Source: Zavarzinia compransoris (GTDB taxonomy: Bacteria; Pseudomonadota; Alphaproteobacteria; Zavarziniales; Zavarziniaceae). Taken from it: a DNA stretch of 64,000 nt. The notes beneath the pieces were generated by a model, which was not told the origin of the DNA, made no database searches, and saw only the letters and a program-made list of their open reading frames with translations. The position numbers and the translations under genes are program-made. The stretch spans positions 62,001-126,000 of the forward strand of contig NZ_QGLF01000008.1 in assembly GCF_003173055.1 (NCBI RefSeq), given 5' to 3'. Numbering within the stretch: the first letter of the stretch is position 1; every line of letters begins with the position of its first letter. Shown piece by piece: positions 34,553 to 45,297 of the stretch.

Positions 34553-34627
34553 TCAGCGACAGCGGCAGGTCACCGCCGCCCGGCGGCGATCGTCGACGCC
34601 CGTGCGCAGGCATGGCGCTCCAGACAT
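34553..34627 (-). CDS. Cys-containing leader peptide ahead of the rhodanese-YeeE operon (TCRCR end)
   Basis: 24-aa frame from ATG 34627 with AGGA 9 bases upstream (GAGAGAGGACC). It reads MSGAPCLRTG at the start and VTCRCR before TGA, three cysteines in all, two in the last four residues. The sulfurtransferase gene begins 52 bases after the stop. No strong hairpin is seen in that gap, so the mechanism may involve translation or Rho rather than an intrinsic terminator. Confidence 0.55.
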   Translation of the reverse strand: MSGAPCLRTGVDDRRRAAVTCRCR

Positions 34628-34792
34628 GACAGGGTCCTCTCTCTGCCGGACGAGCCGGTCGTTGGTACTGGCGGGCTCAGGTTGTCCGGGAATAAAATGG
34701 TGGTCAAATAATTTAACGGGCAACGATGGAGAAAAATTTTTATAAAACAATGGATTAAGGTGGAATAAGAATTCCTGCCGTGCCGCCGGAAC
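34628..34792. promoter_or_regulatory. AT-rich promoter region of the rhodanese operon
   Basis: About 165 bases without a recognised gene. Bases 34690-34775 are strongly AT-rich, with AATAATTTAAC and AAAAATTTTTATAAAACAATGG, and should hold the minus-strand promoter for the leader and sulfurtransferase. Confidence 0.4.
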
Positions 34793-34829
34793 GAAAAAAA
34801 AGGGGCCGCACGGCAGTGCCGGCGGCCCC
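34793..34829 (-). terminator. Intrinsic terminator of the TauD / metal-hydrolase operon
   Basis: On the minus strand GGGGCCGC and GCGGCCCC (34802-34809 and 34822-34829) form an 8-bp stem followed by nine consecutive U residues (34793-34801). It lies 20 bases past the stop of the gene at 34849. Confidence 0.85.
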
Positions 34830-34848
34830 GGGGCGGCGGAACGGGAAA

Positions 34849-35673
34849 TCAGGCGCGCTGCAATTCCCGGCGGCGATCCTCGATCAGGCCGCGATTGTCG
34901 TGGTCCCAGGGGTGGAAGCCGGGGCGGAAGAAGGCGGCCCAGGCCCCCAGGGTGCCGGGGATGACCCCGCCCGGCGCCCAGAAGAAGGCGATCAGCCGTG
35001 CCGCCCGGCGCCAGCCCAGGCGCCCGCCGCCATGCACCCGGGCCAGCAGGATGACATGCAGCGACAGGAAGAAGCTGAAGCTGAGGGTGAGCAGCAGCAT
35101 GGTGCGGGCCCGCAGCCACCAGCCGCCGAACCCCTTGCGCCGCGTGGCCAGGACATCGAAGGCGACCCCCTTGTGCTCCGTCTCCTCGATCGCATGCCAG
35201 AGCCACAGCCCGGTGAATTCGGGATCGGCATCCGCCAGCAGGCCGGGCCGGCGCAGGATGTAATCCGCCAGCACGGCGGTGAAATGCTCGGCCGCGACGG
35301 TGGCGGCCAGCCGCTGTTCGGGCTTCAGGTATTTGCCGACCAGGGCAACCCGCCGCGCGACGCCGGCTTGCAGCCGCGCGACCAGCGCCGGGGCGCTGGC
35401 CGCCACCTGTTCGTTGAAGCGGCTGTGCTCGCGGCTGTGCAGGCCCTCCTGGATGGTGAAATTGCGGATCTCCGCCAGCAGGGCGGGATCGGTGATCCCG
35501 TCCGCCGTGTCGCGCACGCTTTCGATGAACATGCGCTCGCCGTCCGGAAACATCAGCGACATGCCGTCGAAGAAGGCGGTGCGGATGGGATCGCCCCCGC
35601 ACCAGGGGCGGCCCTGCGCCGCCGGGAAGGCGAAGCGCAGGTTGCGGGGCGTGATGGCGACCGGGCTGGCCAT
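34849..35673 (-). CDS. Predicted metal-dependent hydrolase (COG3687 type)
   Basis: 274 aa. Helices carry ferritin-like metal ligands: EGLHSREHSRFNE, AAEHFTAVLADY and HAIEETEHKGVAFDV, the pattern of the PF10118 metal-dependent hydrolase family. A hydrophobic stretch (TMLLLTLSFSFFLSLHVILLARV) after residue 190 may be a membrane segment. Function is not established for the family. It starts 4 bases after the TauD-type gene and ends at an intrinsic terminator, so it works with that dioxygenase, perhaps on the same organosulfur compound or its aldehyde product (inference). Confidence 0.75.
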   Translation of the reverse strand: MASPVAITPRNLRFAFPAAQGRPWCGGDPIRTAFFDGMSLMFPDGERMFIESVRDTADGITDPALLAEIRNFTIQEGLHSREHSRFNEQVAASAPALVARLQAGVARRVALVGKYLKPEQRLAATVAAEHFTAVLADYILRRPGLLADADPEFTGLWLWHAIEETEHKGVAFDVLATRRKGFGGWWLRARTMLLLTLSFSFFLSLHVILLARVHGGGRLGWRRAARLIAFFWAPGGVIPGTLGAWAAFFRPGFHPWDHDNRGLIEDRRRELQRA

Positions 35674-35677
35674 GGCG

Positions 35678-36598
35678 TCAGCGCCCGGGCACGCTGTCGC
35701 CCGCGAGCGTGACCCGTTCGAGGATGCGATCCTCGGGCCAATAGTCGCCGACCGCGTAATGCTGGGTGGCGCGATTGTCCCACAGCACGATGGAGTTCAC
35801 GCCCCAGCGGATGCGCACCTGGTGTTCCGGCACCTTGAATTGTTCCAGCAGATAGTGCAGCAGGTCTTCCGCTTCCTGTTCCGGCAGGCCGACGATGCGG
35901 TTGGTAAAGGCGGAATTGACGAACAGCAGTTTCTCGCCGGTCTCCGGGTGGCGGGGCACCACCGGGTGCAGGCGCGGCGGATATTCCAGCGCCAGCGCGG
36001 CCCGCTTCTCGTCCGACACCCGGAAGCCGAAGCTCTTCAGGATGTCGTGCTCCGCTTCCAGGTCTTCGATGCGCGCCTTCACGTCCGCCGGCAGCGCGTC
36101 ATAGACCGCGACCGCATCGGCGAAGATCGTGTCGCCGCCGAGGTCCGGGATGATGCGCGAGCGCAGCGCCGCGCCCAGCGACGGCTTTTCCCGGAAGGTG
36201 ACGTCGGCGTGCCATTTGTTCAGCGTCTTGTAGAAGCTGAGAACGTCCGGCGTCGGCACGAATTTGCGGATCTCGTCGCTGGAGATGATCAGCACTTCCG
36301 GATGGCCCGGCACATGCTGGGTTACCGGATGGCCCTCCAACTCGCCGAACAGGCGGGCGAAGGCGATATGCTGCGCGTGGCTGAGGTCCTGGTCGCGGAA
36401 GACGAGCACCTTGTGCCGGACCCAAAGGGCGCGCAGCGCCCGCGCCTGTTCGGGCGACGGCGCCTGCCGCAGGTCGATGCCGGCGATCTCGGCGCCCAGC
36501 ACCGGGCCGAGGCGGGTGACGACCAGCCCCGCGGGATCGAGGTCGTCCTGGGGTCCTGGCGCGGCGGCAAGCGCGCCGGTGATGGCGTTCATGGTCAT
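35678..36598 (-). CDS. TauD/TfdA-family Fe(II)/2-oxoglutarate dioxygenase
   Basis: 306 aa. The iron-binding facial triad is visible: H130 and D132 in WHADVTF and the distal histidine in RATQHYAVGDYWP; ERVTLAGD supplies the 2-oxoglutarate arginine. Members hydroxylate the carbon next to a sulfonate or sulfate ester so that sulfite or sulfate leaves. The start (ATG 36598, AAGGAAC upstream) is followed by a second ATG two codons later. It leads a two-gene operon with the metal-hydrolase gene. Taurine, alkylsulfonates or alkyl sulfates are all possible substrates. Confidence 0.9.
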   Translation of the reverse strand: MTMNAITGALAAAPGPQDDLDPAGLVVTRLGPVLGAEIAGIDLRQAPSPEQARALRALWVRHKVLVFRDQDLSHAQHIAFARLFGELEGHPVTQHVPGHPEVLIISSDEIRKFVPTPDVLSFYKTLNKWHADVTFREKPSLGAALRSRIIPDLGGDTIFADAVAVYDALPADVKARIEDLEAEHDILKSFGFRVSDEKRAALALEYPPRLHPVVPRHPETGEKLLFVNSAFTNRIVGLPEQEAEDLLHYLLEQFKVPEHQVRIRWGVNSIVLWDNRATQHYAVGDYWPEDRILERVTLAGDSVPGR

Positions 36599-36943
36599 GT
36601 TCCTTGGTCGAGGGGCGAAAGCGGGAAGGGGCGGGGCGCGGGCGAACGCGGTCCCGGCGGGACCTCCGCCGCCGGGACGAGGTGCCGTCTCCTATGAACA
36701 GATAAAAATCTGTATAATAAGATTATGGACATAATGATCATGTCTTCAAAATTGAAGAACGAATCCGATTGAGTCAATTATCCGTCGTGGTGTCCGGAAA
36801 TTGGAAAAATATCATTTATAATCAATATATTATAATACACCGGGCGCCATTTTAGACCTAAAATGGTTGCATTAAAAATTGAGACTCCGGGTTATGGTGT
36901 TCAATAATAATTACAACATTGTATGTTTGTGAATAGGTGTCGC
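36599..36943. promoter_or_regulatory. Divergent promoter region between the tauD-type operon and a TonB receptor
   Basis: About 345 bases, AT-rich from 36690 to 36930. Nearest the dioxygenase gene, GTCCCGGCGG (36651-36660) pairs with CCGCCGGGAC (36669-36678), a 10-bp stem in its 5' leader. Further away TCTTCAA-AA-TTGAAGA (36743-36758) is an inverted repeat suited to a dimeric regulator. A minus-strand frame of about 48-60 codons covers 36595-36777 and stops on the tauD ATG, but it lacks cysteines and convincing coding character. Confidence 0.5.
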
Positions 36944-37012
36944 GTGCCGATATGCTTCTCCGCCATGACCGGCCGATGTCGACCCGGACGGGACTGCCCG
37001 CCCCGCCGCTGA
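36944..37012 (+). CDS. Possible Cys-rich leader peptide ahead of the first TonB receptor (DCPPRR end)
   Basis: 22-codon frame from GTG 36944 (AGGTG upstream) with three cysteines: VPICFSAMTGRCRPGRDC then PPRR and TGA. The receptor start at 37054 lies 41 bases on. The cysteines are not adjacent, so this member is weaker than those ahead of metQ, tauA and the second receptor. Confidence 0.35.
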   Translation: MPICFSAMTGRCRPGRDCPPRR

Positions 37013-37053
37013 TCGATCCAAGGGGCCCTTGCCCGCCTGCCGGAATCTTGCCC

Positions 37054-39609
37054 ATGCCGTTTTCGATATTGCCGTCCCTCGTCTCTCCGCGCCGGTCGCT
37101 GGCGCTGGCCGCCCTGCTGGGCGGTACCGCCTTTTCAGCCCTGACTGCCTTCGCGGGGCCCGATGCCGAGGTGCCGATCGTCGTCGCTCAGGCCCTTGAA
37201 GCCGGTGCGGCGCTGGCCGTTGATGCCGGGGCCGACGAGACCGGCCTCGAAGCCGCGGTCGAGGATGTGGTGGTCACCGCCCGCCGGCGCGAGGAAAAGG
37301 CGCAGGAAGTGCCGGCGGCGCTGACCGTCGTCACCGGCGCCCGGCTGGAGGAGACGGGCACCACCAATATCCGCCAGTTGCAGCAGCAATTGCCGAATGT
37401 GCAGTTCTTCGTGCCCAATGCCCGGAATGCCAGCATCTCGATCCGCGGCCTCGGCTCGTCGATCGCCAACGACGGGCTGGAAAGCGCGGTCGGCGTCTTC
37501 ATCGACGGGGTCTATTACGCAAGGCCCGGCGCCTCGACCTTCGATCTCTACGATATCGAGCGGGTGGAATTGCTGCGCGGGCCGCAGGGCACGCTCTACG
37601 GCAAGAATACCACCGCCGGCGCCCTCTCGATCGAGACGAAAAAGCCGAGCTTCACGCCCGAAGCCAGCACCGAACTCTCGATCGGCAACTACAACTACAA
37701 GCAATTCCAGTCGACCGTCTCCGGACCGGTGAGCGAGACCCTGGCCCTGCGCCTCACCACCTCCTATTCCGACCGGGACGGCTTCGTCACCAACGTCAAT
37801 CCGGAATCGAAGGCCGCCCGCGATCTGAACGATTACAACAATCTCAGCGTCCGCGGCCAGGCGCTATGGGTGCCGAGCGACGATTTCACCCTGCGGGTGA
37901 TCGCCGACTACGGCCGCCAGGACCAGGATTGCTGCGTGCAGCTGATCGGCCAGGCGATCGAAACCCAGCCGGACGGCAGCCCCTATACCAACAATTATCC
38001 GACGCGGGCGCAGCGCGTCGGCTATACCCCGCTGCCCTTCGATCCCTCGGCGCGGCAGACCGACATCAACGATCCCCAATACATCAAGATGAAGCAATGG
38101 GGCCTGTCGGCGGCGGCGGACTGGCAGGTCTTCGGCGATCACACCCTGACCTCGATCACGGCCTATCGCGAATGGGATTTCGATCCCCATAACGACAGCG
38201 ATTTCACCGCCATGTCGGTGCTGCCCCAGGTCGGCGTGCTCTCGCACCAGAGCCAGTTCACGCAGGAAATCCGCCTGGCCTCACCCGGCGGGGAAACCCT
38301 CGATTACGTCGCCGGCCTTTACTACTTCAAGCAGAAGATCGACAGCACCCAGGATCTGGAACTGGGCGAGGACGCGGGCGCGATCCTCCTGAACCTGACC
38401 GGGGTCGAGGCGATCGACGGCCTGATCTATCCGGTGATCAACACTGTGCTGAACGGCCTGCATTCCTATCAGCACGCGACCCCGGAAACCGAAAGCTACG
38501 CCGCCTTTGGCCAGGCGACCTGGAACCTGACGGATCAATGGGCGCTGACCGCCGGCCTTCGCTATACGATCGAAAAGAAACAGGGCGATTTCACCGCCTG
38601 GTACGAGGGTGGCGGCACGGTCACCGGCGGCCTTACCGGCTCGCTCCTGCCCGAGGCCCTGGCCGGGGTGGTGAACGGGCTGCTGGATACGCTCGGCGCG
38701 GGCGCCCTCAGCGCGCCGATCGACGATCAGATCAAGCAGCAGGTGGCGACGCCGGAAGCCTTCAGCGCCTCGCGCGACGAAAGCAATCTCTCAGGCCTCG
38801 TCAACCTCGGCTACAAGATCCGCGAGAATATCCTGGCCTATGCCCTGGTCGCCCGCGGGTACAAATCGGGCGGGATCAATTTCTCCTCGGTCTCGCCCGG
38901 CGTCTCGCGCGATATCGATCCCGAGGTTGCGACCGGTTACGAGCTGGGCCTGAAGACATCCTGGTTCCAGAACCACCTGCAACTGAATACGGCGCTCTAC
39001 TGGACCAATGTCGAAGGCTACCAAGCGACGTTGATCGACAGCCAGACCTTCACCACCTATCTCTCCAATGTCGGCGAATTGCGCGTGCGCGGCATCGAGG
39101 TGGAGGGGATCGTTTTTCCGCTGCCGGGCCTCGCGGTGACCGGGTCGGTGTCCTATAACGATGCCAAGATTCTGTCCTATGCGAATGCCCCTTGCCCGCC
39201 CGAGCAGATCGTCGCCAGCGGCGAGGAATGCCATGTCGACCTGTCGGGCAAGCGGGCGGGGGCAGCCCCGCTGTGGAGCGCCTATATCGGCGCCGAATAT
39301 TCCCATCTACTCGGCGAGGTTCGGGGGCAGGACGTGGTCGGTTTCATCGGCGGCGAATATGCCTATCGCTCGTCCTACAATACGTCGCCGTCCTCGTCGC
39401 TCACCATTGTGCCGGCCTATGGCCTGACCAACCTTCGCCTCGGGCTCCGCTCGGCGGACCGGAAATGGTCGGTCTCGGTCTGGGCCAAGAATCTGTTCGA
39501 CGAGAATTACATCGTCGGCGCGGCCGGCGTGCCGCAGAACCTGGGCGCCATCATCGTGGTGCCCGGGGACCCGCGGACCTATGGCGCCACGGTGCGCTAC
39601 AGCTGGTAA
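37054..39609 (+). CDS. TonB-dependent outer-membrane receptor
   Basis: 851 aa from ATG 37054; an upstream in-frame ATG exists but the signal peptide (SPRRSLALAALLGGTAFSALTAFA) starts properly here. The plug domain begins VVVTARRREEKAQEVPAALTVV, then the typical IRGLGSSIANDGLESAVGVFIDGVYYARP and VELLRGPQGTLYGKNTTAGALS. The 22-strand barrel ends in a terminal aromatic (RYSW). It resembles the second receptor at 41764. Flanking TauD-type, sulfatase and sulfonate genes suggest uptake of a sulfonate or sulfate ester instead of iron. Confidence 0.9.
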   Translation: MPFSILPSLVSPRRSLALAALLGGTAFSALTAFAGPDAEVPIVVAQALEAGAALAVDAGADETGLEAAVEDVVVTARRREEKAQEVPAALTVVTGARLEETGTTNIRQLQQQLPNVQFFVPNARNASISIRGLGSSIANDGLESAVGVFIDGVYYARPGASTFDLYDIERVELLRGPQGTLYGKNTTAGALSIETKKPSFTPEASTELSIGNYNYKQFQSTVSGPVSETLALRLTTSYSDRDGFVTNVNPESKAARDLNDYNNLSVRGQALWVPSDDFTLRVIADYGRQDQDCCVQLIGQAIETQPDGSPYTNNYPTRAQRVGYTPLPFDPSARQTDINDPQYIKMKQWGLSAAADWQVFGDHTLTSITAYREWDFDPHNDSDFTAMSVLPQVGVLSHQSQFTQEIRLASPGGETLDYVAGLYYFKQKIDSTQDLELGEDAGAILLNLTGVEAIDGLIYPVINTVLNGLHSYQHATPETESYAAFGQATWNLTDQWALTAGLRYTIEKKQGDFTAWYEGGGTVTGGLTGSLLPEALAGVVNGLLDTLGAGALSAPIDDQIKQQVATPEAFSASRDESNLSGLVNLGYKIRENILAYALVARGYKSGGINFSSVSPGVSRDIDPEVATGYELGLKTSWFQNHLQLNTALYWTNVEGYQATLIDSQTFTTYLSNVGELRVRGIEVEGIVFPLPGLAVTGSVSYNDAKILSYANAPCPPEQIVASGEECHVDLSGKRAGAAPLWSAYIGAEYSHLLGEVRGQDVVGFIGGEYAYRSSYNTSPSSSLTIVPAYGLTNLRLGLRSADRKWSVSVWAKNLFDENYIVGAAGVPQNLGAIIVVPGDPRTYGATVRYSW

Positions 39610-39615
39610 GGCGAA

Positions 39616-39640
39616 GGGGCGGGGGAGGTCCCCCCGCCCC
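39616..39640. terminator. Bidirectional hairpin between receptor and sulfatase
   Basis: GGGGCGGGGG (39616-39625) pairs perfectly with CCCCCGCCCC (39631-39640) around AGGTC. It is centred between the convergent stops at 39609 and 39647. Confidence 0.6.
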
Positions 39641-39646
39641 GGGCCG

Positions 39647-41590
<1,944 letters not shown>

Positions 41591-41692
41591 ATGAACGATA
41601 GCGGTGGCGCACGGCGCCCTGATCCAAAGCCTGCGGCGCGGGCCCCGGGCCTGGCCCGCACCCCTTGCGGTGCCTATTCCTGTTGCCGTTGA
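41591..41692 (+). CDS. Cys-rich leader peptide ahead of the second TonB receptor (YSCCR end)
   Basis: 33-aa frame from ATG 41591, ending TPCGAYSCCR before TGA, with adjacent TGT TGC codons two residues from the stop. A small hairpin, GAGGG/CCCTC (41697-41710), follows the stop at once. The receptor starts at 41764 with its own ribosome site GGGAG. The receptor leads a long sulfonate operon, so a cysteine-sensing leader here would control all of it. Confidence 0.6.
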   Translation: MNDSGGARRPDPKPAARAPGLARTPCGAYSCCR

Positions 41693-41763
41693 GGGCGAGG
41701 GGCGTCCCTCCGGACTGAAGCATTTGCCGCCGCGGCGCGGTTTCGATATCGGGAGTTGAGTTC

Positions 41764-44181
41764 ATGCGTGCGAGCCAAGGGGCTTCGGCGGACGGCCTTG
41801 CCGTGTCCAAGCCGAAGGGGAATAGGGCGGTTACCATCCGGGCGGCGCTGGTCGCCGTGCTGGGGACGACAGCGCTGACGGGCATCGCCGCCGCGCAGCA
41901 GCAGCAGGATGGCGCCGCGGCAGCGGACGAGACCGGCCTCGCCGCCACCGTCGACGACGTGGTGGTGACGGCGCGGAAGCGCGAGGAACAGGCGCAGGAC
42001 GTGCCTCTGCCGCTCACCGTGATCTCGGGCAAGAAGCTGGAGGAGGAGCGGGTGACCAATATCCGCGACCTGACCCAGCAATTGCCGAATATCTCCTTCT
42101 CGGTGCTCAACCCGCGCAACACGAGCTTTGCCATTCGCGGGCTCGGCTCGGGCATCGCCAACGACGGGCTCGAGAATGCGGTCGGCTTCTTCGTCGACGG
42201 CGTCTATTACGCCCGGCCTTCGTCCTGGACCTTCGATTTCCTGGAACTCGAGCGGGTGGAATTGCTGCGCGGGCCGCAGGGGACGCTGTTCGGCAAGAAT
42301 ACCGCCGCCGGCGCCCTGTCGATCACCACGGCGAAGCCGAGCTTCACCCCCAGCCTTTCCGCCGAAGCCTCCTTCGGCAATTACGACTATCGCCAGTTCC
42401 GTACCCGGGTGACCGGGCCGGTCAGCGAAGATCTGGCGCTCAGCCTGTCGGCCTCGGTCTCGGACCGCGACGGCTTTTTCGACAACGTCAATCCGAACGG
42501 CATCAACGACGACACGCTGAACGACTACAACAATGTATCCCTGCGGGCGCAGGGCCTCTGGGTGCCGAGCGAGAATTTCAGCCTGCGGGTGATCGCCGAT
42601 TACGGCAGCCAGGAACTCGACGGTTCCACCGGCGTCATCTGGGGCAGGGCGCCGAACGCCTCGCTCAATGCCGCTATCGGCGCCTTGTTCCCCGGCGGTC
42701 TGGCCATCGACCGGGACAGCCGCGACGCCAATATCGACGCCTATCAGCATCTCGATATCCAGCAGCGCGGCATTTCCGCCGAGGCCAATCTCGAACTCGC
42801 GGGTGGGTTCACGCTTACCTCGATCTCGGCCTTCCGCAACTGGAATTTCCGCCCGAACAACGACAGCGACAACCTGCCGATCCCGGTCCTCACCCAACTC
42901 GGCTATGATTCCGACCAGGAACAGTTCAGCCAGGAAATCCGCCTGGCCTCGCCGAAGGACGACAATGTCGAATATGTCGTCGGCCTCTATTATTTCTATC
43001 AGTCGCTGGTCAGCGACTATACGCAGACCCATGGCGCCGCCGCCACGACCTGGCTGACCGGCGCCCCGGCCCTGCCGGCGGCGGTGCTCAACGGCACCGC
43101 GATCTACGAACATTCGGCGGCGAAGACGGACAGCTATGCCGGCTTCGGACAGGCCACCTGGCATGTTACGGAACGCATCGATCTCACGGCGGGCCTGCGC
43201 TATACCTACGAGGAAAAGACCGGGGACTTCAGCCACGCCATCGACCAGGGCACGCCCCTCGGCGCCTTCCCGGCCTTCCTGCAGCCGACGGTCGCCGGCG
43301 TCCGCGCGCTCGTTCTCGGGGCGCCGGAGAGTTTCTCCAGCAGCACCAGCGACGGCGGCCTGTCCGGCACGCTGAACCTCAGCTACAAGGCCGACGAGAA
43401 TGTGCTCGTCTATGCCTTCTACTCGCGCGGCTTCAAGTCGAGCGGGATCAACTTCAACCGCAGTTCCACCCGCCCGGCCGGGGTCGGCCCGGTGGTCGAT
43501 CCCGAGACGGTGGACGACTTTGAAATCGGCCTGAAGAGCGAATGGCTCAACCGCCGGCTCCAGGTCAATATCGGCGGCTATTGGACCGAGGTCGAGGATG
43601 TCCAGCAGCAGCGCTACAGCGCCGGCCCGCCGACGGTGAATTTCATCTCCAATGTCGGTGATGTCCGGGCGCGCGGCGTCGAGCTGGAAATCCAGGCGGC
43701 GCCGCTGCCGGGCCTGCGCCTCACCGCCTCGGGCTCCTACAACGACGCGACCTATCTGAATTTCACTGGCGGCACGCCCCGGCCCGAAACCCCCGGCGTC
43801 CCGACGGATCTCACCGGCAAGGCCCTGTCCGGTGCGCCCCGCTGGCAGGCCTTCTTCGGTGCCGACTATGCCCACGAGCTGGGCGAATGGGCGGCCACCG
43901 CGCTGACCGGCTATGTCGGCGGCAATCTGGCCTATACCGGCTCCTATTACAGCGGCGTCAATTCCCAATATCTGAAGGTGCCGGAGCGCAGCATCGTCGA
44001 TCTCCGGGCCGGCATTCGCGCCAGCGACCGCAGCTGGGATCTTTCGATCTGGTCGCGGAATCTCTTCGACGAAAAGTATCCGGTCCTGCTCGGTTCCATC
44101 CCCGGTCAGTCGGCCCTGATCTTCGCGCCGCAGGTGGGCGATCCGCGCACCGTCGGCACCACGCTCCGCGTGAATTTCTGA
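41764..44181 (+). CDS. TonB-dependent outer-membrane receptor, head of sulfonate operon
   Basis: 805 aa. After the signal sequence (RAALVAVLGTTALTGIAAAQ) the plug reads VVVTARKREEQAQDVPLPLTVI and IRGLGSGIANDGLENAVGFFVDGVYYARP, then VELLRGPQGTLFGKNTAAGALS. The barrel ends with a terminal phenylalanine (LRVNF). It is clearly a paralogue of the receptor at 37054. The substrate-binding protein gene follows after 8 bases, with dioxygenase and ABC genes behind it, so it probably imports the same organosulfur ligand across the outer membrane. Confidence 0.9.
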   Translation: MRASQGASADGLAVSKPKGNRAVTIRAALVAVLGTTALTGIAAAQQQQDGAAAADETGLAATVDDVVVTARKREEQAQDVPLPLTVISGKKLEEERVTNIRDLTQQLPNISFSVLNPRNTSFAIRGLGSGIANDGLENAVGFFVDGVYYARPSSWTFDFLELERVELLRGPQGTLFGKNTAAGALSITTAKPSFTPSLSAEASFGNYDYRQFRTRVTGPVSEDLALSLSASVSDRDGFFDNVNPNGINDDTLNDYNNVSLRAQGLWVPSENFSLRVIADYGSQELDGSTGVIWGRAPNASLNAAIGALFPGGLAIDRDSRDANIDAYQHLDIQQRGISAEANLELAGGFTLTSISAFRNWNFRPNNDSDNLPIPVLTQLGYDSDQEQFSQEIRLASPKDDNVEYVVGLYYFYQSLVSDYTQTHGAAATTWLTGAPALPAAVLNGTAIYEHSAAKTDSYAGFGQATWHVTERIDLTAGLRYTYEEKTGDFSHAIDQGTPLGAFPAFLQPTVAGVRALVLGAPESFSSSTSDGGLSGTLNLSYKADENVLVYAFYSRGFKSSGINFNRSSTRPAGVGPVVDPETVDDFEIGLKSEWLNRRLQVNIGGYWTEVEDVQQQRYSAGPPTVNFISNVGDVRARGVELEIQAAPLPGLRLTASGSYNDATYLNFTGGTPRPETPGVPTDLTGKALSGAPRWQAFFGADYAHELGEWAATALTGYVGGNLAYTGSYYSGVNSQYLKVPERSIVDLRAGIRASDRSWDLSIWSRNLFDEKYPVLLGSIPGQSALIFAPQVGDPRTVGTTLRVNF

Positions 44182-44189
44182 GGCCGGCG

Positions 44190-45269
44190 ATGCGATTGCT
44201 CCGTCTCTTCGCCTTTGCCGTCGTCCTGATCGGCGGCATCGCCGAAGCCGCCGAGCCGGAGGTGATCCGGATCGGCTTTCCCGGCGCCGGCCTCAGTGGC
44301 AAGCCGGTCTACGGTCTCGGCACCGTCGCCGTCGCCCATCTCCACGGCGCCATCGAGAAGGAACTGGCGGCCGAGGGGATCAAGGTCGAATGGCAGTTCC
44401 TGAAGGGGGCCGGGCCGGCGGTGAACGAGGGGCTGGCCAACGGCCAGCTCGATTTCGCCGTCATCGGCGACCTGCCGGCCGTGATGGGGCGGGCCGGCGG
44501 GTTGAAGACCCGGCTGCTGCTGACCCAGATGGCGCGCACCAATACCTATGTCGCGGTGCCGCTGCCCGGGGCCGCCCGGGCGGGCGAGGGCAAGCCGCCC
44601 GTGACCTCGATCCCGGACCTGAAGGGGCGGACGGTGGCCAATTTCAAGGGCACCAACACCCATCTGGCGGCGAACCGGATCCTGGCCAGCGAAGGCTTGA
44701 GCGAGCGTGACCTGAAGGTGGTCAACCTCGATCCCTCGGCCGCCTTCGCGGCGCTCGCATCGAAACAGGTCGATGCCGCCTTCGGCGCCTTCTACATGCT
44801 GGCGATCCGCGATCTCGGCTCGGCCAATATCGTCTATACGACGCGGGGCCGCTCGCCGACCCTGACCGTCCTCGGCGGCTTTCTGGTGACCGACGAGTTC
44901 GCGGCGAAATACCCGGCGCTCGTCGACCGCGTGGTGCGGGCGGTGGTCGCTGAGGCCGCCTGGGCCTCGGACGAGGCCAACCGCCAGGCCGTCTTCGGGC
45001 TGTGGGCAGGCAGCGGCTTGCCCCTGGCCAATTACAACGAGGAATTCGACGGCGTCGCGGCGCGGGACTTCAACAGTCCCCTGCTCGACGATTTCGCCGT
45101 CGGCCGCTTCGAGGCGGCGGCCACCGATGCCCTGGCCTATCGGCTGGTGCGGCGCGAGGTCGATGTCGCCGGCTGGCTCGACCGCGGCCCGCTCGACCGC
45201 GCCGTTGCCGCGCTCGGCCTTCAGGACACCTGGACCGCCTATGACAAGGAAGGGCAGCCCCGCCGCTGA
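44190..45269 (+). CDS. Sulfonate-type ABC transporter substrate-binding protein
   Basis: 359 aa with a signal peptide cut near AEAAEPEV. The fold is that of SsuA/TauA/NrtA proteins: VIRIGFPGAGLSGKPVYG, LDFAVIGDLPAVMGRAGGLKTRLLL, DLKGRTVANFKGTNTHLAANRILASEGL and KQVDAAFGAFYMLAIRDLG. It follows the receptor by 8 bases and is followed by a TauD-type enzyme and the transporter membrane and ATPase subunits, so it should deliver a sulfonate or sulfate ester to them. Confidence 0.88.
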   Translation: MRLLRLFAFAVVLIGGIAEAAEPEVIRIGFPGAGLSGKPVYGLGTVAVAHLHGAIEKELAAEGIKVEWQFLKGAGPAVNEGLANGQLDFAVIGDLPAVMGRAGGLKTRLLLTQMARTNTYVAVPLPGAARAGEGKPPVTSIPDLKGRTVANFKGTNTHLAANRILASEGLSERDLKVVNLDPSAAFAALASKQVDAAFGAFYMLAIRDLGSANIVYTTRGRSPTLTVLGGFLVTDEFAAKYPALVDRVVRAVVAEAAWASDEANRQAVFGLWAGSGLPLANYNEEFDGVAARDFNSPLLDDFAVGRFEAAATDALAYRLVRREVDVAGWLDRGPLDRAVAALGLQDTWTAYDKEGQPRR

Positions 45270-45297
45270 GGGGGGCTGGAGCATGAGGAGACGACCG

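Noticed and set aside
36595-36777. Minus-strand frame of up to 60 codons stopping on the tauD-type ATG
   Set aside because: It overlaps the promoter, lacks cysteine and shows proline/arginine bias typical of frame translation of GC-rich DNA.
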